From: Struthio camelus
Taxonomy: Eukaryota; Chordata; Aves; Struthioniformes; Struthionidae
Direction of reading: 5' to 3'
Assembly: GCF_040807025.1 (NCBI RefSeq)
Contig: NC_090953.1
Coordinates: forward strand, 21,436,997-21,500,996
Length of the DNA: 64,000 nt
The notes below the pieces were generated by a model. The model saw nothing but the letters and a program-made list of their open reading frames with translations, had not been told where the DNA came from and did no database searches. Of the stretch, positions 46,301 to 58,130 are shown piece after piece (position 1 is the first letter of the stretch; each line of letters begins with the position of its first letter). Both the position numbers and the translations under genes were made by a program.

Positions 46301-49300
46301 GCACATATTGAGCTTATGTAGCAAGTGCTTCAAAAAAGGAATATACATTGTTATAGCACTGTGTCCTTCAAAGGTAAAGTAAATATGCCTCCTTAGTAAT
46401 TTTAACAATAACGAGATTTTATAGCTGTACAGTTCCTACAATAAAAGTTCTCAAGCGTTTGTCAGAAGTCAGGGGAGCACCATTCCCACGTTACAGAGCA
46501 AAGGGAGGGAGAAATGTTATATGGCTTATCAGAGATCACCTGCTGAAGCAATGGCAGAGCCAGGGATAAAACTGAAGTGCCTTGTATCCTAAGCTTCCTA
46601 CCTACTCTTACGACTTGAAGTGGCTTTTGGTGGCGCGAAAGGCTAAAGAACACAATGAGAAAACCTTTATGGCCAATAAGGCAGCTGAGGTATGTAAACT
46701 AGTCAACATTTCAAAAGGATCAGATACTAGGTCCCAGTGTGGTATTCTAGAATAAGATATTCAGAAACGTTGATTGCCCGTAGCTTCAAGACAAAGTCTC
46801 TGAAAACTACAGCTGCCCAGTATGTTTGATTGCTCATTGGCAATCATTCTCAAAAGTATCCACTGCTATTGTTCCTTGATGTCTGACTTTCAGACCTGCC
46901 AAGCATCTGAAAACTTAGGCATTCTTGAAATTAAAATTTGGAATGCATCTAGCCGGCTACAAAAAGTGGAGATATACAAAACTAAATGAAATTATGGCTG
47001 TATCTGGACATTGAGGGGTAGGTATTTCTTTCATGCATCTGCTCAAGATTCCAAAAAGGACAATTTTACTGACATGAAAATATGCTTTCATATCTTTTTA
47101 CATATTAAGATACTTCAGTTTATCACTGGCATATAGGGGTCTTGACCCACTGTTAGGACACTCACTTCCTGTGGTTTGCATGTTCTGTATTATAGTACAT
47201 GGTAAAACTGCACAGCCTAGCTTGAATACAGTTGCATCCAGCCTATGGTTAAGGCTTAAGAGGGCCATTACAGCTGAAGACATAGAAGTAAGAGAACCAA
47301 TGGCTGTACATGGAGCTGGAGATAAAGTCAAGATAAAAGGAAACATTGCTTCATCAAATGAATAGTTAATGTGGCCAAGACTGCTATGATATACCTGAAA
47401 CCAATCAATAAGCAACTGGATTTTAAGTTAGGAAAATGAAGGCAATACTTAAGTGAAATTACTCTCTCTCTTGTACTTCAGCATTACATATAGGAGCCAC
47501 TTGGCATTTGTAGATGCAACTTTAACACAATGATTTCTAATGGTAACTTGTAAAAGATTTTAGCATTTGATTATAACTTTAGAACTCAGTTTGAGCAAAG
47601 GACTGTATACAACTGCCCCACTCCACAAACAAGACAGGGTCCTAAGTTCCCTAGCCACCAGCAATTCAGATGTACTAGGAAAGAAGCTAAAGGGCTGAAT
47701 ACTGGCTGCATTTACCCTCCAAACTAGCCAGGTGTACTCTGTAGGAGGAAGAACAGCAGCAAAGCCTCTGTAGAAGACACTCACTATGTTGCTCACAGCT
47801 GACTTGTGAATGATCAAAAACGACATGGTGAGAGATCAGCTAGAGTAACTAAAAACTTGTCCCAAACTGTCACATACTGGCAGGCATTAGCTTTGATTCT
47901 GAGAGAACTACCAGAGAGCACTGATCTAGTTCAGTGCCCAGTACGTCCTTGGTGTACCTGTTGTGGCATTAAGATTCAACAGATCCTATTCCAAACGTTA
48001 AATCATTATTTCCTTTTAAAATGCAGCATTTGCATGGTATCTCAAAAAGGAGAATAAATGGCTCAGACTATGAGAGGACACCCTACGATGCAGAGCATTT
48101 AGCAAGAATATGATTAAGAATACTCTTAACAAATACCTTTACAGAGAAAAGGAACAATAAAAAGCAATAGGGGAGATGCATCAAGTCTTCCATACAAGCT
48201 GGTTTGGATAAAAGTAGTCTCATGACCTTGTCATGTTCCTTTCCTGCAGCTGTTAATTCTGGTTGAAGGAAAAAACAAGTTGCAGAAAGCACACATTCTT
48301 TTCTCAGCTCTCAGACTTTTGGCATTTACACCCTCATTTTAAAATATAGCTTTCAAGGTTAAAAAACACGTTGCTGGGTTGAACAGTCAGAAGCTCTAAA
48401 CCAGTGTTTCAGCTAGAAGGTGGAAGAAAACCCTTCTTTAGATCATGTCTCATCTGGAGCTCTTAAGCCTGAGGACTTCAGAGTCAAAGCCTGTGGCCCA
48501 ACTAATCAAGACCCAGAAAAGAGAGAGATGCCATCATTTGCCCTGAAGTCAGAGATGGAAAGAGTCTGCCTTAAATATACACATCATTCCCTTGTACATT
48601 AAGGGGATATCTCGATAACACAAGTTTACCATGCCACAGGCAGGGATCAAAGTATATCAGGTTAAGCCAAGTAACTGGACGATCAGTCTTCTAATATTTG
48701 TAGCCTATTTCTTTGAGGAATCAGTACTGTCAGTGATCCCTCCCTGTTTTCTCTTTACCTAATCTATAACAAACTGTTTACCTTTCATGTCATCCCTCTA
48801 CCTACTCATCTTCTTGTCCTGTTGCATACCAAGCACTTCAGGTCTTTCCGCTTGTTAGTTCCTCAGCTTCCCAAAACAGCACAAGCTCAGAAAAGAAAAA
48901 TAATTACGGCAGTTGTTCCAGTGGCTGCCGTGGCGAATATTCCCCTCTGCTACTTTCTCAGGAAATGATTGAATTACATAGCAGCTTCAGCTTGGAGTTC
49001 TCAGTCAGCAGTTTGTGAGCCTCTGCAGCACAGCAGTAAAGTCAGTCATAGCACCGGCAACCTTTGAAACTACAGCTTATGCTGAGTCTTCAGGGCTGTC
49101 TTCGATTCTTCACACTTGATCTGTGCTCTCTGCAAGATTTGTAGGCACAGTGCAGCCTTCACCTTGATTAAAGGAAACTCTACTGACCGCAGCAGCTTCT
49201 ATATGGAGAATGATATAAAGAAAATATTTTTCTACCTAGAAATATATGTAAATCAAAAATTAGAGTACCTACTCAGTCGAGCCTCTCCATAATGACAATA

Positions 49301-52300
49301 CGCACTTTGTTCCAAATGGGCTAGAGTTAATACACTCGACAAGGCAAGAAACGCCTGATATGCTTCTAACATATAAAAAACATTCATATTAACTCTATAG
49401 CATCTCTTCTTGAGTTGATTCTTAGTCAACAAGACTCTTCAGCTGATGCTTCCCAGGGTTCACAGGAAGCAGATCCCCACATTTTATTAGTGGAATCATT
49501 CTGTTACAATATGACTTTCCTCAGAGATTTCATTTATTGAAGAAATAACATGAAACTGCTCTGTGTTCTGCAGGACCCTTAAAAGCTGTAAATTACCATT
49601 AGCATTAAGATTAGCAGTACAAATTTTGATCTATCTTAATTGTACCTTAATTTTAGCCTTATTTCCTATGGAAATAAAATTTATTCAATCACTCTGAATT
49701 TTTAATCCTCTTTCCCAGTAACTTCTGAATCGTTTGGAAGAGTACAACAACATTTGACTGAAAGATAATTAAGTTTCTACATGTTTCATGCAGCTGTGTA
49801 AAGAGGAGAGTCTAAGTATTCCATCTGACAGAAAGGCTACAAAGTATTTCCACACCTCATCAGACACCAGAAAACCTACACAGGTAAGATAAGACTAGTG
49901 CTATAACTGCAACAAAACTTGAATTAAAATTCCTTCTTAGGTTTCAGCCAGCTAATCAAGAGACACAAATCTACAGAAACTAGAATCTATTTCCAAACAT
50001 GCCTCCTGAAACAACTTGTTATCATACTGTACACCTGCTTGCAGTCCCAACAATTCTTGCATTATTCATCTTCCCAGACGTTAGAACTTGTCTGTTATTA
50101 TCAATTATCACTAGACAAACTGCAACACTACCAACTTTAAAACCAAGTGTATGAATAAAGATTTTGGGGGGGCGGGGGGAGGGACAGTTAGCAAAAGGCA
50201 TTTACTATTAGATATACATGACCCAGACTACAGAATTCAGCAAGTCTGGGGAGAAGTCAGATCCAGGTTTTAGTTTCAGCCTGTTCTCCCAGTGGATTCT
50301 GGATTCAAATGTGAGCTCCCAGTCTGGGACTATCTTTCTTTGTTGGCTGGTTTAGTGTAATTTCTTAAAGAGGATCTATCCTTGTATTACATAAGTCACA
50401 GTCTGAACTATAAGTTTTTGTAGAATATTTTATTAACGTGTAAAAATGAAAATCTGTGTCGGTTTTAAAAGGTCTTTTAAAATATGAAACACGTAAGAAA
50501 AATTCTGCCTTAAGATAACTGGGTTTTGTGTTGAGAGGATTAGGAAGAAACTCAGCAATAAAAATCAAAAGAAATCATTTACTAAAAATGAAAAAAAAAC
50601 AAACTAGATTAACTGCCAATCCAAGAAAGATTGCAGTAATTATTTTAATTGATATTCTGCTACTGGCATGAACCATACTGCTGAAATGGCCTCTAAATTT
50701 CGCCTTTCAGGACAAATGATCAATGTACTTCCATGTGTATTTGTAAGATCTATGCAATATTTTAGGCAAATTCAAATAATCCATGTAACCTTTGCTAATA
50801 AAGTTATATTCACTATATTAGATATTTTCCATTAAGGGGAGAAAAAAGGAACTTAAATCTGCCATGACACTGAACATCTGAAATCTTGCAAAAAAAATCC
50901 CAAAGCATAGGACAGGTCCCTTGTCAGATAGCACAGATCCTTGCTAAAGGCTGCAGAATAATATAATTTTGAGCTTCTAGTAGATGAAAAAATTTCCTAA
51001 AGAAATCACACAGGTAGGGGAGATGATTAAAAGTCACTGAGCTCTTAATCTTCAAATTAGGAGACAACTGGAACACACTCTAGAAAAGTAAATTGAGTCA
51101 GGGTAAGAAATCATCCTCTAGTTCTCTGGGTTATGTACTTATGTCAGCTGCTTCTTATATTACAGTACACACAGTGGATATCCTAAAACAATACCTGAAA
51201 AATACGCAAACAGAGAATCTTTTAAAGATAAATTCTTATACCTGAGAAAGTCCGGTGCTTTGGAAATCATGTTTTCAAAATCTGCAAATCCTAATTTCCC
51301 ATCACCATCCATATCAGCTTCTTCTATCACTTTCTCACAAACTAGCGTGATTTCTTCTGCTGTTAGCTCTTCTCGGGTCAGCTTATTGAGGGTTTTTTCC
51401 AGGTCTGATTTACAAATGAAGTTATCTGTGTTAAAATCTAAACAGTAAAACAACCAATGAAAAGATCACCAACAACTCGGATGCGTTTATTTCAAACAAA
51501 ATGGTGCACAAAAGAGTAGTTAACAAGCCCCATTAACTTTTGACCTTATTCCCTGAAATCTTAGGAACAATAGTAACACTGTTCACCCTTTCTATAGCAT
51601 TTGCTTTTCCACAGCAGGATGCAAGCAAAGCTTGGATTTAACTTCAGAGAAATTCTAATTTTAACCAGAGATAGAGCATTTCCTCTGAAGTTCAAATTGC
51701 TTGGTCAACATCTGCATTCTCTAGAAGCACTTCGCATTGAATTTTTCTGGCAAATTAAAATATTGATGACAAATATTATAACATTTGCTTAGATCCCACA
51801 AGACAGGGCAGCTCAGTAAAAAGCCTAGGAAACGTGCAAATCATAAGACAACATACTTTCTTAGATATCAGTATTAGCAAATTCCTTTCTTTGCAGTAAG
51901 AAATCAAGAAAAAGTGAAGGCATTTAGTGCTTTGCCAGATTGAGCTTTTGTTTCCCATGATGCTAGAACTTTTGCTAGGTTGCAAAAGGGGATGGAAGGG
52001 GAATAAAAAAACAAAAAACAGGATATCCACTCAGAAAGTGTGAATTGCCTCTCTAGCTATACTGTGGACTCACTACAAATATGTATCTTTTAGTTTGTCC
52101 TTCTGCCTATATTTGTAGAAGCAACCTCAAAAACTATGTTTAACATGATAGCACTTTGATCACACTCTTCACAGTACAAAGTAAGCTTAAAATTAAACCA
52201 GTATCCTGTGGGCTGGACCAGAATGAAGAATTCAGTTCTTAAAGTAAGAAGGGCTCTTCTTTGATTTTCTTTAAAAACGCAGCTGACCATGTAACAAAGC

Positions 52301-52514
52301 TTCCTCTTATACTAAAGTTAACATAAATTAATAGAGCCATTTAGCTTCTGCATCCCAGTACTCTACCATAGATCTTGAAGGCATAGATTGCTTTAAGCTC
52401 TCTGGGAGCCATTTCACTGAGCACAGAGAACATGTCCACAAAATCATTGAAGCTGAGGCTCCCTTCTCCATCTTCCGAGAAAGATTCAACAATCCTTTCC
52501 TTGAAGGGATTCTC
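43375..52514 (-). CDS. CIB2: CIB2, calcium and integrin-binding protein 2 (C-terminal exons 4-6)
   Basis: CIB2 is a small EF-hand protein that binds Ca2+/Mg2+ and, in hair cells, the TMC1/2 transduction channels; human loss causes deafness DFNB48 (family knowledge). Joining 52514-52367, 51437-51242 and 43396-43375 gives residues 67-187 in human numbering, matching the human length exactly. Exon 4 holds the non-canonical EF2 ([12 protein letters not shown]). Exon 5 holds EF3 [12 protein letters not shown] (116-127) and EF4 [12 protein letters not shown] (157-168), both with Asp at loop position 12. The final exon gives the conserved end STFHIRI. All junctions are GT-AG and in phase. Residues 1-66 (exons 1-3) were not found and should lie beyond 64000. 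CIB3 is the nearest alternative, but sequence and neighbours favour CIB2. Confidence 0.95.
45996..46026. repeat. A-rich simple repeat
   Basis: An A15 run, a C and a further A run, followed by CAGCAGCAG-like sequence. It may be a retroposon tail remnant. Confidence 0.8.
46475..46612 (+). repeat. MIR-like ancient SINE fragment
   Basis: The succession CCATTCCCACGTTACAGAGC, GATCACCTGCTGAAG, AATGGCAGAGCCAGGGATAA and AACTGAAGTGCC follows the MIR core I remember (CCATTTTACAGATG, GGTCACACAGC, AGTGGCAGAGCCGGGATT, AACCCAGGTC). It is diverged but convincing in order and spacing. Confidence 0.6.
51242..51437 (-). CDS. CIB2: CIB2 coding exon 5 (EF3 and EF4)
   Basis: This 196-base exon has acceptor CTGTTTAG (AG at 51439-51438) and donor CTCAG|GTATAA (GT at 51241-51240). 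It completes Asp116 and encodes both canonical EF-hand loops, ending PDFL plus two bases of Ser181. The open frame continues into the intron, but the donor and the conserved end in the next exon show the true splice. Confidence 0.96.
51438..52366 (-). other. CIB2: CIB2 intron 4
   Basis: A 929-base AT-rich intron in phase 1 between EF2 and EF3 coding sequence. Nothing else was recognised. Confidence 0.88.
52367..52514 (-). CDS. CIB2: CIB2 coding exon 4
   Basis: This 148-base exon runs from acceptor TTTTCACAG (AG at 52516-52515) to donor ATCTATG|GTAGAG (GT at 52366-52365). It encodes [20 protein letters not shown], then [20 protein letters not shown] and KAIYAFKIY plus the first base of Asp116. 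The position of human Cys99 is Ser here. Phe91 is kept. Confidence 0.95.
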
Positions 52515-52663
52515 CTGTGAAAAGCAGATTAAGAAGAAAAAAATTTGATTTTTTATGCATTTGGAACATCAATAAAATGGCTGACTCCCTCATCATAATT
52601 AAGAACATTTAATTCCCTGGATGGCGCTTTGAAGACAGCCTTTTGAAGGCAACTTCCCTCCCT

Positions 52664-52675
52664 CCCCCCCCCCCC
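52664..52675. repeat. C12 homopolymer
   Basis: A run of twelve C residues in a C/T-rich patch near CIB2 exon 4. Confidence 0.9.
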
Positions 52676-54499
52676 AACCCATACATCAAAAATGTTACAT
52701 TCGTATGCTCTGGCACAAAGCGTGAGTAGCACATGCTGCAGTACAGTACCACTTCTAGCCCAGTTTTTCTCAGCTCTGTTGTTACTCTTCTCTATAAACT
52801 GGTGGTGGCCTCGTTTCCTCTGTGTGGAACATGTGCTCCATTAATGTTAGGTTAAAGTTACTATGAGCGTGAAGATCATTTGCATATAACTGGTCCCTGA
52901 TAGGTTGTCAGACTGACACAGTTAGGAGGATTAGGAGATGTTCTTCTGTACGGTCTTATGAAATATATCACTGTCCATCACGTCCCACACACACCACTGT
53001 TGTGTGCCAAATAATTTCTCTGAAGATATCAACCATAATACCATTTTGTAGCATCTCCTTACCACAAGGAGGGCTGTAAGATTGACTCCAGTTTCAGAAG
53101 TTCCTTCTCTTGTCACTTGTGAAATACTGTTCTCTGTTTGCCAATAGATAGTTTTGACCCATGTAAACAAGAGAAACGTCATTTCATTAAATGACAGTTA
53201 AATATTGGTATCCATATTATTAGTAAGGTTGCTATGCTGACCTCCTCCTCTGGCTTTCACTGTATGGCAGACATTGAAAACTCCACTCTTATGGCAAAAG
53301 TGCCTTAACTTGCTGACTCATCACGGCATAATCACCAGCTTAAGCTAAAATTATTATACATAATGCTTACATCTGTTTTTAAAGATATGAGGAGAGGCTG
53401 AACAAGGTGATTTGATCCCACACCTGCTATTGATTGATCTGTTACGACTCCAGCTGTAGTTCTTTCTACTCTTCCTTGTTAGAATATTAGTAGAAGTGGA
53501 AGAGTTTGTCTTGCCACACAAAGACATGATGCCAAGAAAGTAGACAGTTATAAAAAACAACATAAGAAAGATCATAAGAACATAAGGCAGGCACACTTAA
53601 CCTTGGCTATTCGTGGAGGACACAGAATCACATTCCAGTAGAATCTTGTAGAGGCTTTTTCATCTTCTCTCTGATATGCTTCAGCATCCAACCTTTGGTT
53701 CAATTGACTACAAATCCCACAGTTTTAAGCAAAATTTCTTCTCCACAGGAGACGATCCTGATATTCTATTCTAGCACCCTACAAACCTTTGGTGACAAGG
53801 CCACTCTGAATAAGACAATATTCCAAAGCCATAAACGCACAACTTACAAGCACGAGAAAAGCTGCTTTACTGCTTTGGAGTCCAAGACAAACATTTTTAT
53901 AGTAACAATTTCTTTCCCATAGCTATATACAATAACGATGAATTTGTAGCTGCATCTATCAACCTAACAAAATCAACTCTATTCAGTTGAGTGTGAATAA
54001 AAGATACGTGCATTATTCAGACAGTGAGCAGTATCTCACCAAACCTATTCTACAAATCTCATCTGAAGCCACAAACACAGATTAAGACGTTGAACTCCTG
54101 TAACTACAACCAGTTTCGGTAGCTGCACATCATACTGGTTATTCTCAATATGCATACAGCGATGCATTTCTCTTTAAACAAAGTAATGCTGTGAAAATTT
54201 GCATTTTAATCACATATCCATCTCAGTTCAGCTCTGTCTGGAAATTTAATAAACTAAGTAACACACTAAGTAACACCACCCAATTGTATTAAATAAAATT
54301 TAAAATGAGATTTCTTAAAACAACTGTATTTGAGAGGTAAATGGCCACAAAAATGTTATTTTTCAGTTTACTTGAATTTTCTTGATAATCGATACACAGT
54401 ACACATATTTATCTGTAGACCACAGTATTTTCTGTATACTCCTAGAGGCTAACAAGTACAAGCAGCATGTGCAAAGCAGAGTAACATGAATAGATAGGT

Positions 54500-54552
54500 T
54501 TTTTTATATTTATATAGCATTCTTCATCTTAAAGGAACATAAAGTACCTTAC
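54500..54552 (+). repeat. Possible ancient interspersed repeat fragment
   Basis: ATATAGCATTCTTCATCTTA followed by AAGGAACATAAAGTACCTTA resembles a 'TATAGCGCCTTTCATCCTCA...GGATCTCAAAGCACTTTACA' block that I recall before MIR/L2-type cores. The downstream part is not clear. Confidence 0.35.
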
Positions 54553-55475
54553 AAGAGTTAGGCCACTTACTACTAATATGCAGCTGCCTTTGAAGTGAAA
54601 TTCAACAACCGTTTAATGGTGTGCAGCAGCTTACAACAAGAGCTGAAGATACAGACGTCCACCTGAAATCATAGGGGGAACTTGGAAGCATAATGGAACT
54701 TGTCACCCACATGGAAATAACACTTCAGATGCCTTTTGTTATAACCTCAAATAATAGTTCTAAATTACAAAAAAATCTTCAAAGTTACAAGGGAAATGGA
54801 AAACGAACATGAGCAAACTTGGATGAGACATTTTATTTTTATTTATTTTAAATAAAAATCCTGTGCCTAAGTTTTCTGGCTCATGTTAAACAGCAGAACT
54901 CCACTGACTTACTGTTTTTGAGGATACAGCCTGGCAGAACTTAAATTCCACACAAATCCAAATTTTGTGATCTAAGTTACTCTAAAGAATTTTAGCTAAA
55001 TTCCAACAAAAAAGAAAGAATAATTCCCTAGTAATTCAATGGTCTTTGTGATAGGTTGCACATATGCCCATTGGTCATAGCATATGGCATAAATGGTCAG
55101 ATAGGAGTTTTTTAACCTTAGTAATGTGCACTAAGTATGCCCCCCCCCACACCGCCTCCTGTACATGGCAGTTATCCACTACACAGGAGCACAGCACAGC
55201 ACACCACACCATTTTCGGCTCCTTTTAATTTTTAAGGACCCCTATTAAAAGACAAGCATAACATACAACAGCACAATTGCTCTAAGAGGAATGTGGAGTG
55301 TGATTGTCCATGTGGACACCAATTTCAGAGAACATTCAGTTGCTGGAAAGCGGATCTCCTTTCTGCTTTAAGTGACTGATCATATGTAGATTCACATTAT
55401 AGATGACTCCCTGAAGTGTCTAGTTCCAGGATGCAACTACAGCGTTAGACACTACTATGCAGTGCCTACCTACTA

Positions 55476-55500
55476 CCCCTGTAGTTAGACACTACAGGGG
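55476..55500. repeat. Perfect 10-base inverted repeat, 5-base loop
   Basis: CCCCTGTAGT, TAGAC, ACTACAGGGG. TTAGACACT also occurs three times nearby (about 55445, 55485 and 55501), so the hairpin sits inside a small direct-repeat array. Confidence 0.9.
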
Positions 55501-56042
55501 TTAGACACTTGGGTATAAGGCCTGGAAGACTGAATCATCAAGGCTATCCCACACCTACGTACATTTGGCAAATATAAAAACAGACCTCCGTAGCCTTGCA
55601 AGTTGGAACTTTGAGACACTTTTTCTCAGAAGTTATAAAGGCCATTTACATTCTCAAAGAGCATACGTGATTCTATAAGGAGGTTTCTATTTAACGCTAT
55701 CATAGACTCAGGATACATCAACTATCTAATGAGATGCCTTTGGGCCTTGCAGTTTGCACTCTAGGACTACTCCCATGGTAGAAATTAGTTGGAGTCTGCC
55801 AAAAGACAAATACCTGGATAATGACAAACCCTGTAAGTGTGCATGTCAGTCTTTTGAGGATTAGTGAGATCTGAGAAACAGATATTGGAAATATAACTTC
55901 CTGAGACATATAAGAATCAAAAAGTAACCTTAATCAGAGATTATAGTACAATCGTGTCCCAGAAGAAAGTCTGCTTTAATGCCTAGATCTCTCCAACTCT
56001 TCTGGCTGAGATATGGGCTAGCATTAAGGCTGTTTTAATGGA

Positions 56043-56096
56043 CAGGTGAAGTAGAGACCACAGAATCACCAGGTGAAGTAGAGACCACAGAATCAC
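56043..56096. repeat. Perfect 27-base tandem duplication
   Basis: The 27 bases at 56043-56069, starting CAGGTGAAGTAGAG, are repeated without change at 56070-56096. The exact identity suggests a recent event. Confidence 0.95.
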
Positions 56097-58102
56097 AGGC
56101 TCAAATGATAACCCATTAGGGTAGTCAATACCAAATTCAAATTCCACTGTAGGATTTGGTAACTGAATTCCACAGTAGGGAGCGTGCCTAAAGGTATCAA
56201 TGGCCTCAAAGGTATGAGGCCATTAATGACCTCACTTTGTTCTGAGCTTAATACGTGAGCTTGACTCACTCTTTAGATGGAGATAAAAACAGGCCAAAGA
56301 AAAACAAAATTAAATATAGTACAGAAAAAGGGCTCTCCTGAAATGAAAAGATGGCAGGCCTCAAAGAAGCAGCAGGCTCACAGCAGTCAAGAGTCACAGC
56401 ATGAGAAATAACACTCTAGAATTAGCCAGATGACTGAAAGTCATTGTGAAGGAATATGCAATGATCCCTCACATCATGTGCATGATTTGTAGAGGAGGTA
56501 TAGCAAATATGCTTCTGTGGGTACTGCTAAGGCTAGAAGTATCTGACTCGAGTGCTTGGGCATATGCTTGTGGAATGAATACACATACTCGCTCAGTGGA
56601 AAATAACTGATTCTGTTGTTCCAATTTGTCAGCTTAGCACCAAGGCAAAGCAGTATTTAGCTGGGCTGAAACGTATGAAAAAGGCCCACTTTTTTCCCCT
56701 CAAGGCGCAATAAAGAATGTGTGCGTCTGTTAAACTTACAACAAAGTTTGACCGTGGTTATTAGGGAATGCTAAATATCAGACTAGAGAACATATCAGAA
56801 ATGCTTTTCCTTTCTGATTTCCAAAATGCTAAATTGCTTTCTTCTGAATAAACTTCATCAGAACTAAGTCTTATGGTAACAGTTGTAAACTGATACGTTA
56901 GAGGTAGTACTCTGTAACAAACAGACTGCACAGATGCAAATATCCATATCAGTAGGGAATATCAAACTAAGCACTTTCGGCATTACAAGTGCAAGTCATG
57001 ACCTCACTGACTGAATAAGCATATTGCTCTAGCATAAGATGAATCATCTATCTGACATGCCACAGACCTTGAAAATACAGATAAGTCCACAATAAATTAA
57101 ATGGACCTAAGCATACTACTTAAGCAACTCTTTGCCAAATGGATCTCTAAAACCTAAGTGAAAAATAAAATCTTTCCTCATATTGATTTCTTCCCTTTAA
57201 CTTTCTCATATTATGTGTCTTCAGGCAGTATATCTGTGGCTTCTACAATGGAAAGTATTATCTTACCTTCACAGATACTTTTCACATCCTTTCTGTAATT
57301 TCATTACCTCTACTCTAGAGAGCACAGATTAGGGTTCCATTATATTTAAAGAAAAAGTCATGGGGAAAGGGATTAAAGGGGAAAATGATCCTGTTCCCCC
57401 CTAGACTGTTTTCCTTTAAAGCACTAATTATTTTTTAAAAAAATCCTTTTAAAACTGGACACCTACATTTGTCTTGTAAAAAGCCTTTTTCTGTCCTCTC
57501 ACAATAAAAATGAGAGGAAAGACAGAAATAATAAATAATTGTTACAGCCAAAAATTCTGCTGTTTTGCAGGCTGCTGCTGTAGTGGCTTGAGATAACCAG
57601 TCCTTCCTAAATGTGCCATGAATCTTTCTAACCATCACTTTCTCCTCTCAGATAACATTTTACACATTTTTGAAGATGTTATGGCATATATTCTGACATG
57701 CAGACCTAGGACACATTACGATAAATCACATCCATTAGGTCACTAAGAATATGTAAATACAGGCTCTTTTCCTGACATCGCAGTTAAATCTTGTCATGTC
57801 ATTTGTTATACTTTCCCCCATTCTCTAATTTCCATCACTGATTCTAGCAAAGCACTGTTTTCTCCTTTACTGTATCTATCTGGTAGTCATCTTGAAGCTT
57901 GATCAATTAATTTAGAGCGCTGTATCCTATTACTATGAGCTGATCGCACTTTGGAAATGAAAGGTTACGTTTAAAGCAGTAACAAGAATTCTCATTAGGT
58001 CAAGATAATTCAGCTGGAGAGGTCCAGTAGTCATTACAAAAAATGATTCAGATTTACATCCACAGAAATTTGGTGATCATTTCCTCTTTTGTATTTGCAC
58101 GT

Positions 58103-58130
58103 CAGCTCCCACTGACATTAGTGGAGCTAT
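58103..58130. repeat. Short palindromic repeat core
   Basis: AGCTCCCACT, spacer GACATT, AGTGGAGCT. It resembles the 'AGCTCCCATTGACTTCAATGGGAGCT' core that I recall in sauropsid dispersed palindromes. Confidence 0.45.

Larger units (their letters stand above)
43397..51241 (-). other. CIB2: CIB2 intron 5
   Basis: This 7.8-kb intron separates EF4 from the last seven residues. It contains a MIR-like fragment (46475-46612), an A-rich patch (45996-46026) and a G-rich run (50165-50183). Its open frames are short and show no recognised protein. Confidence 0.85.

Noticed and set aside
51160-51241. Extension of CIB2 past PDFL into RYKNLSLKD... at the 3' side
   Set aside because: A donor (CAG|GTATAA) follows PDFL, and the conserved STFHIRI end is found in frame after an acceptor at 43397.
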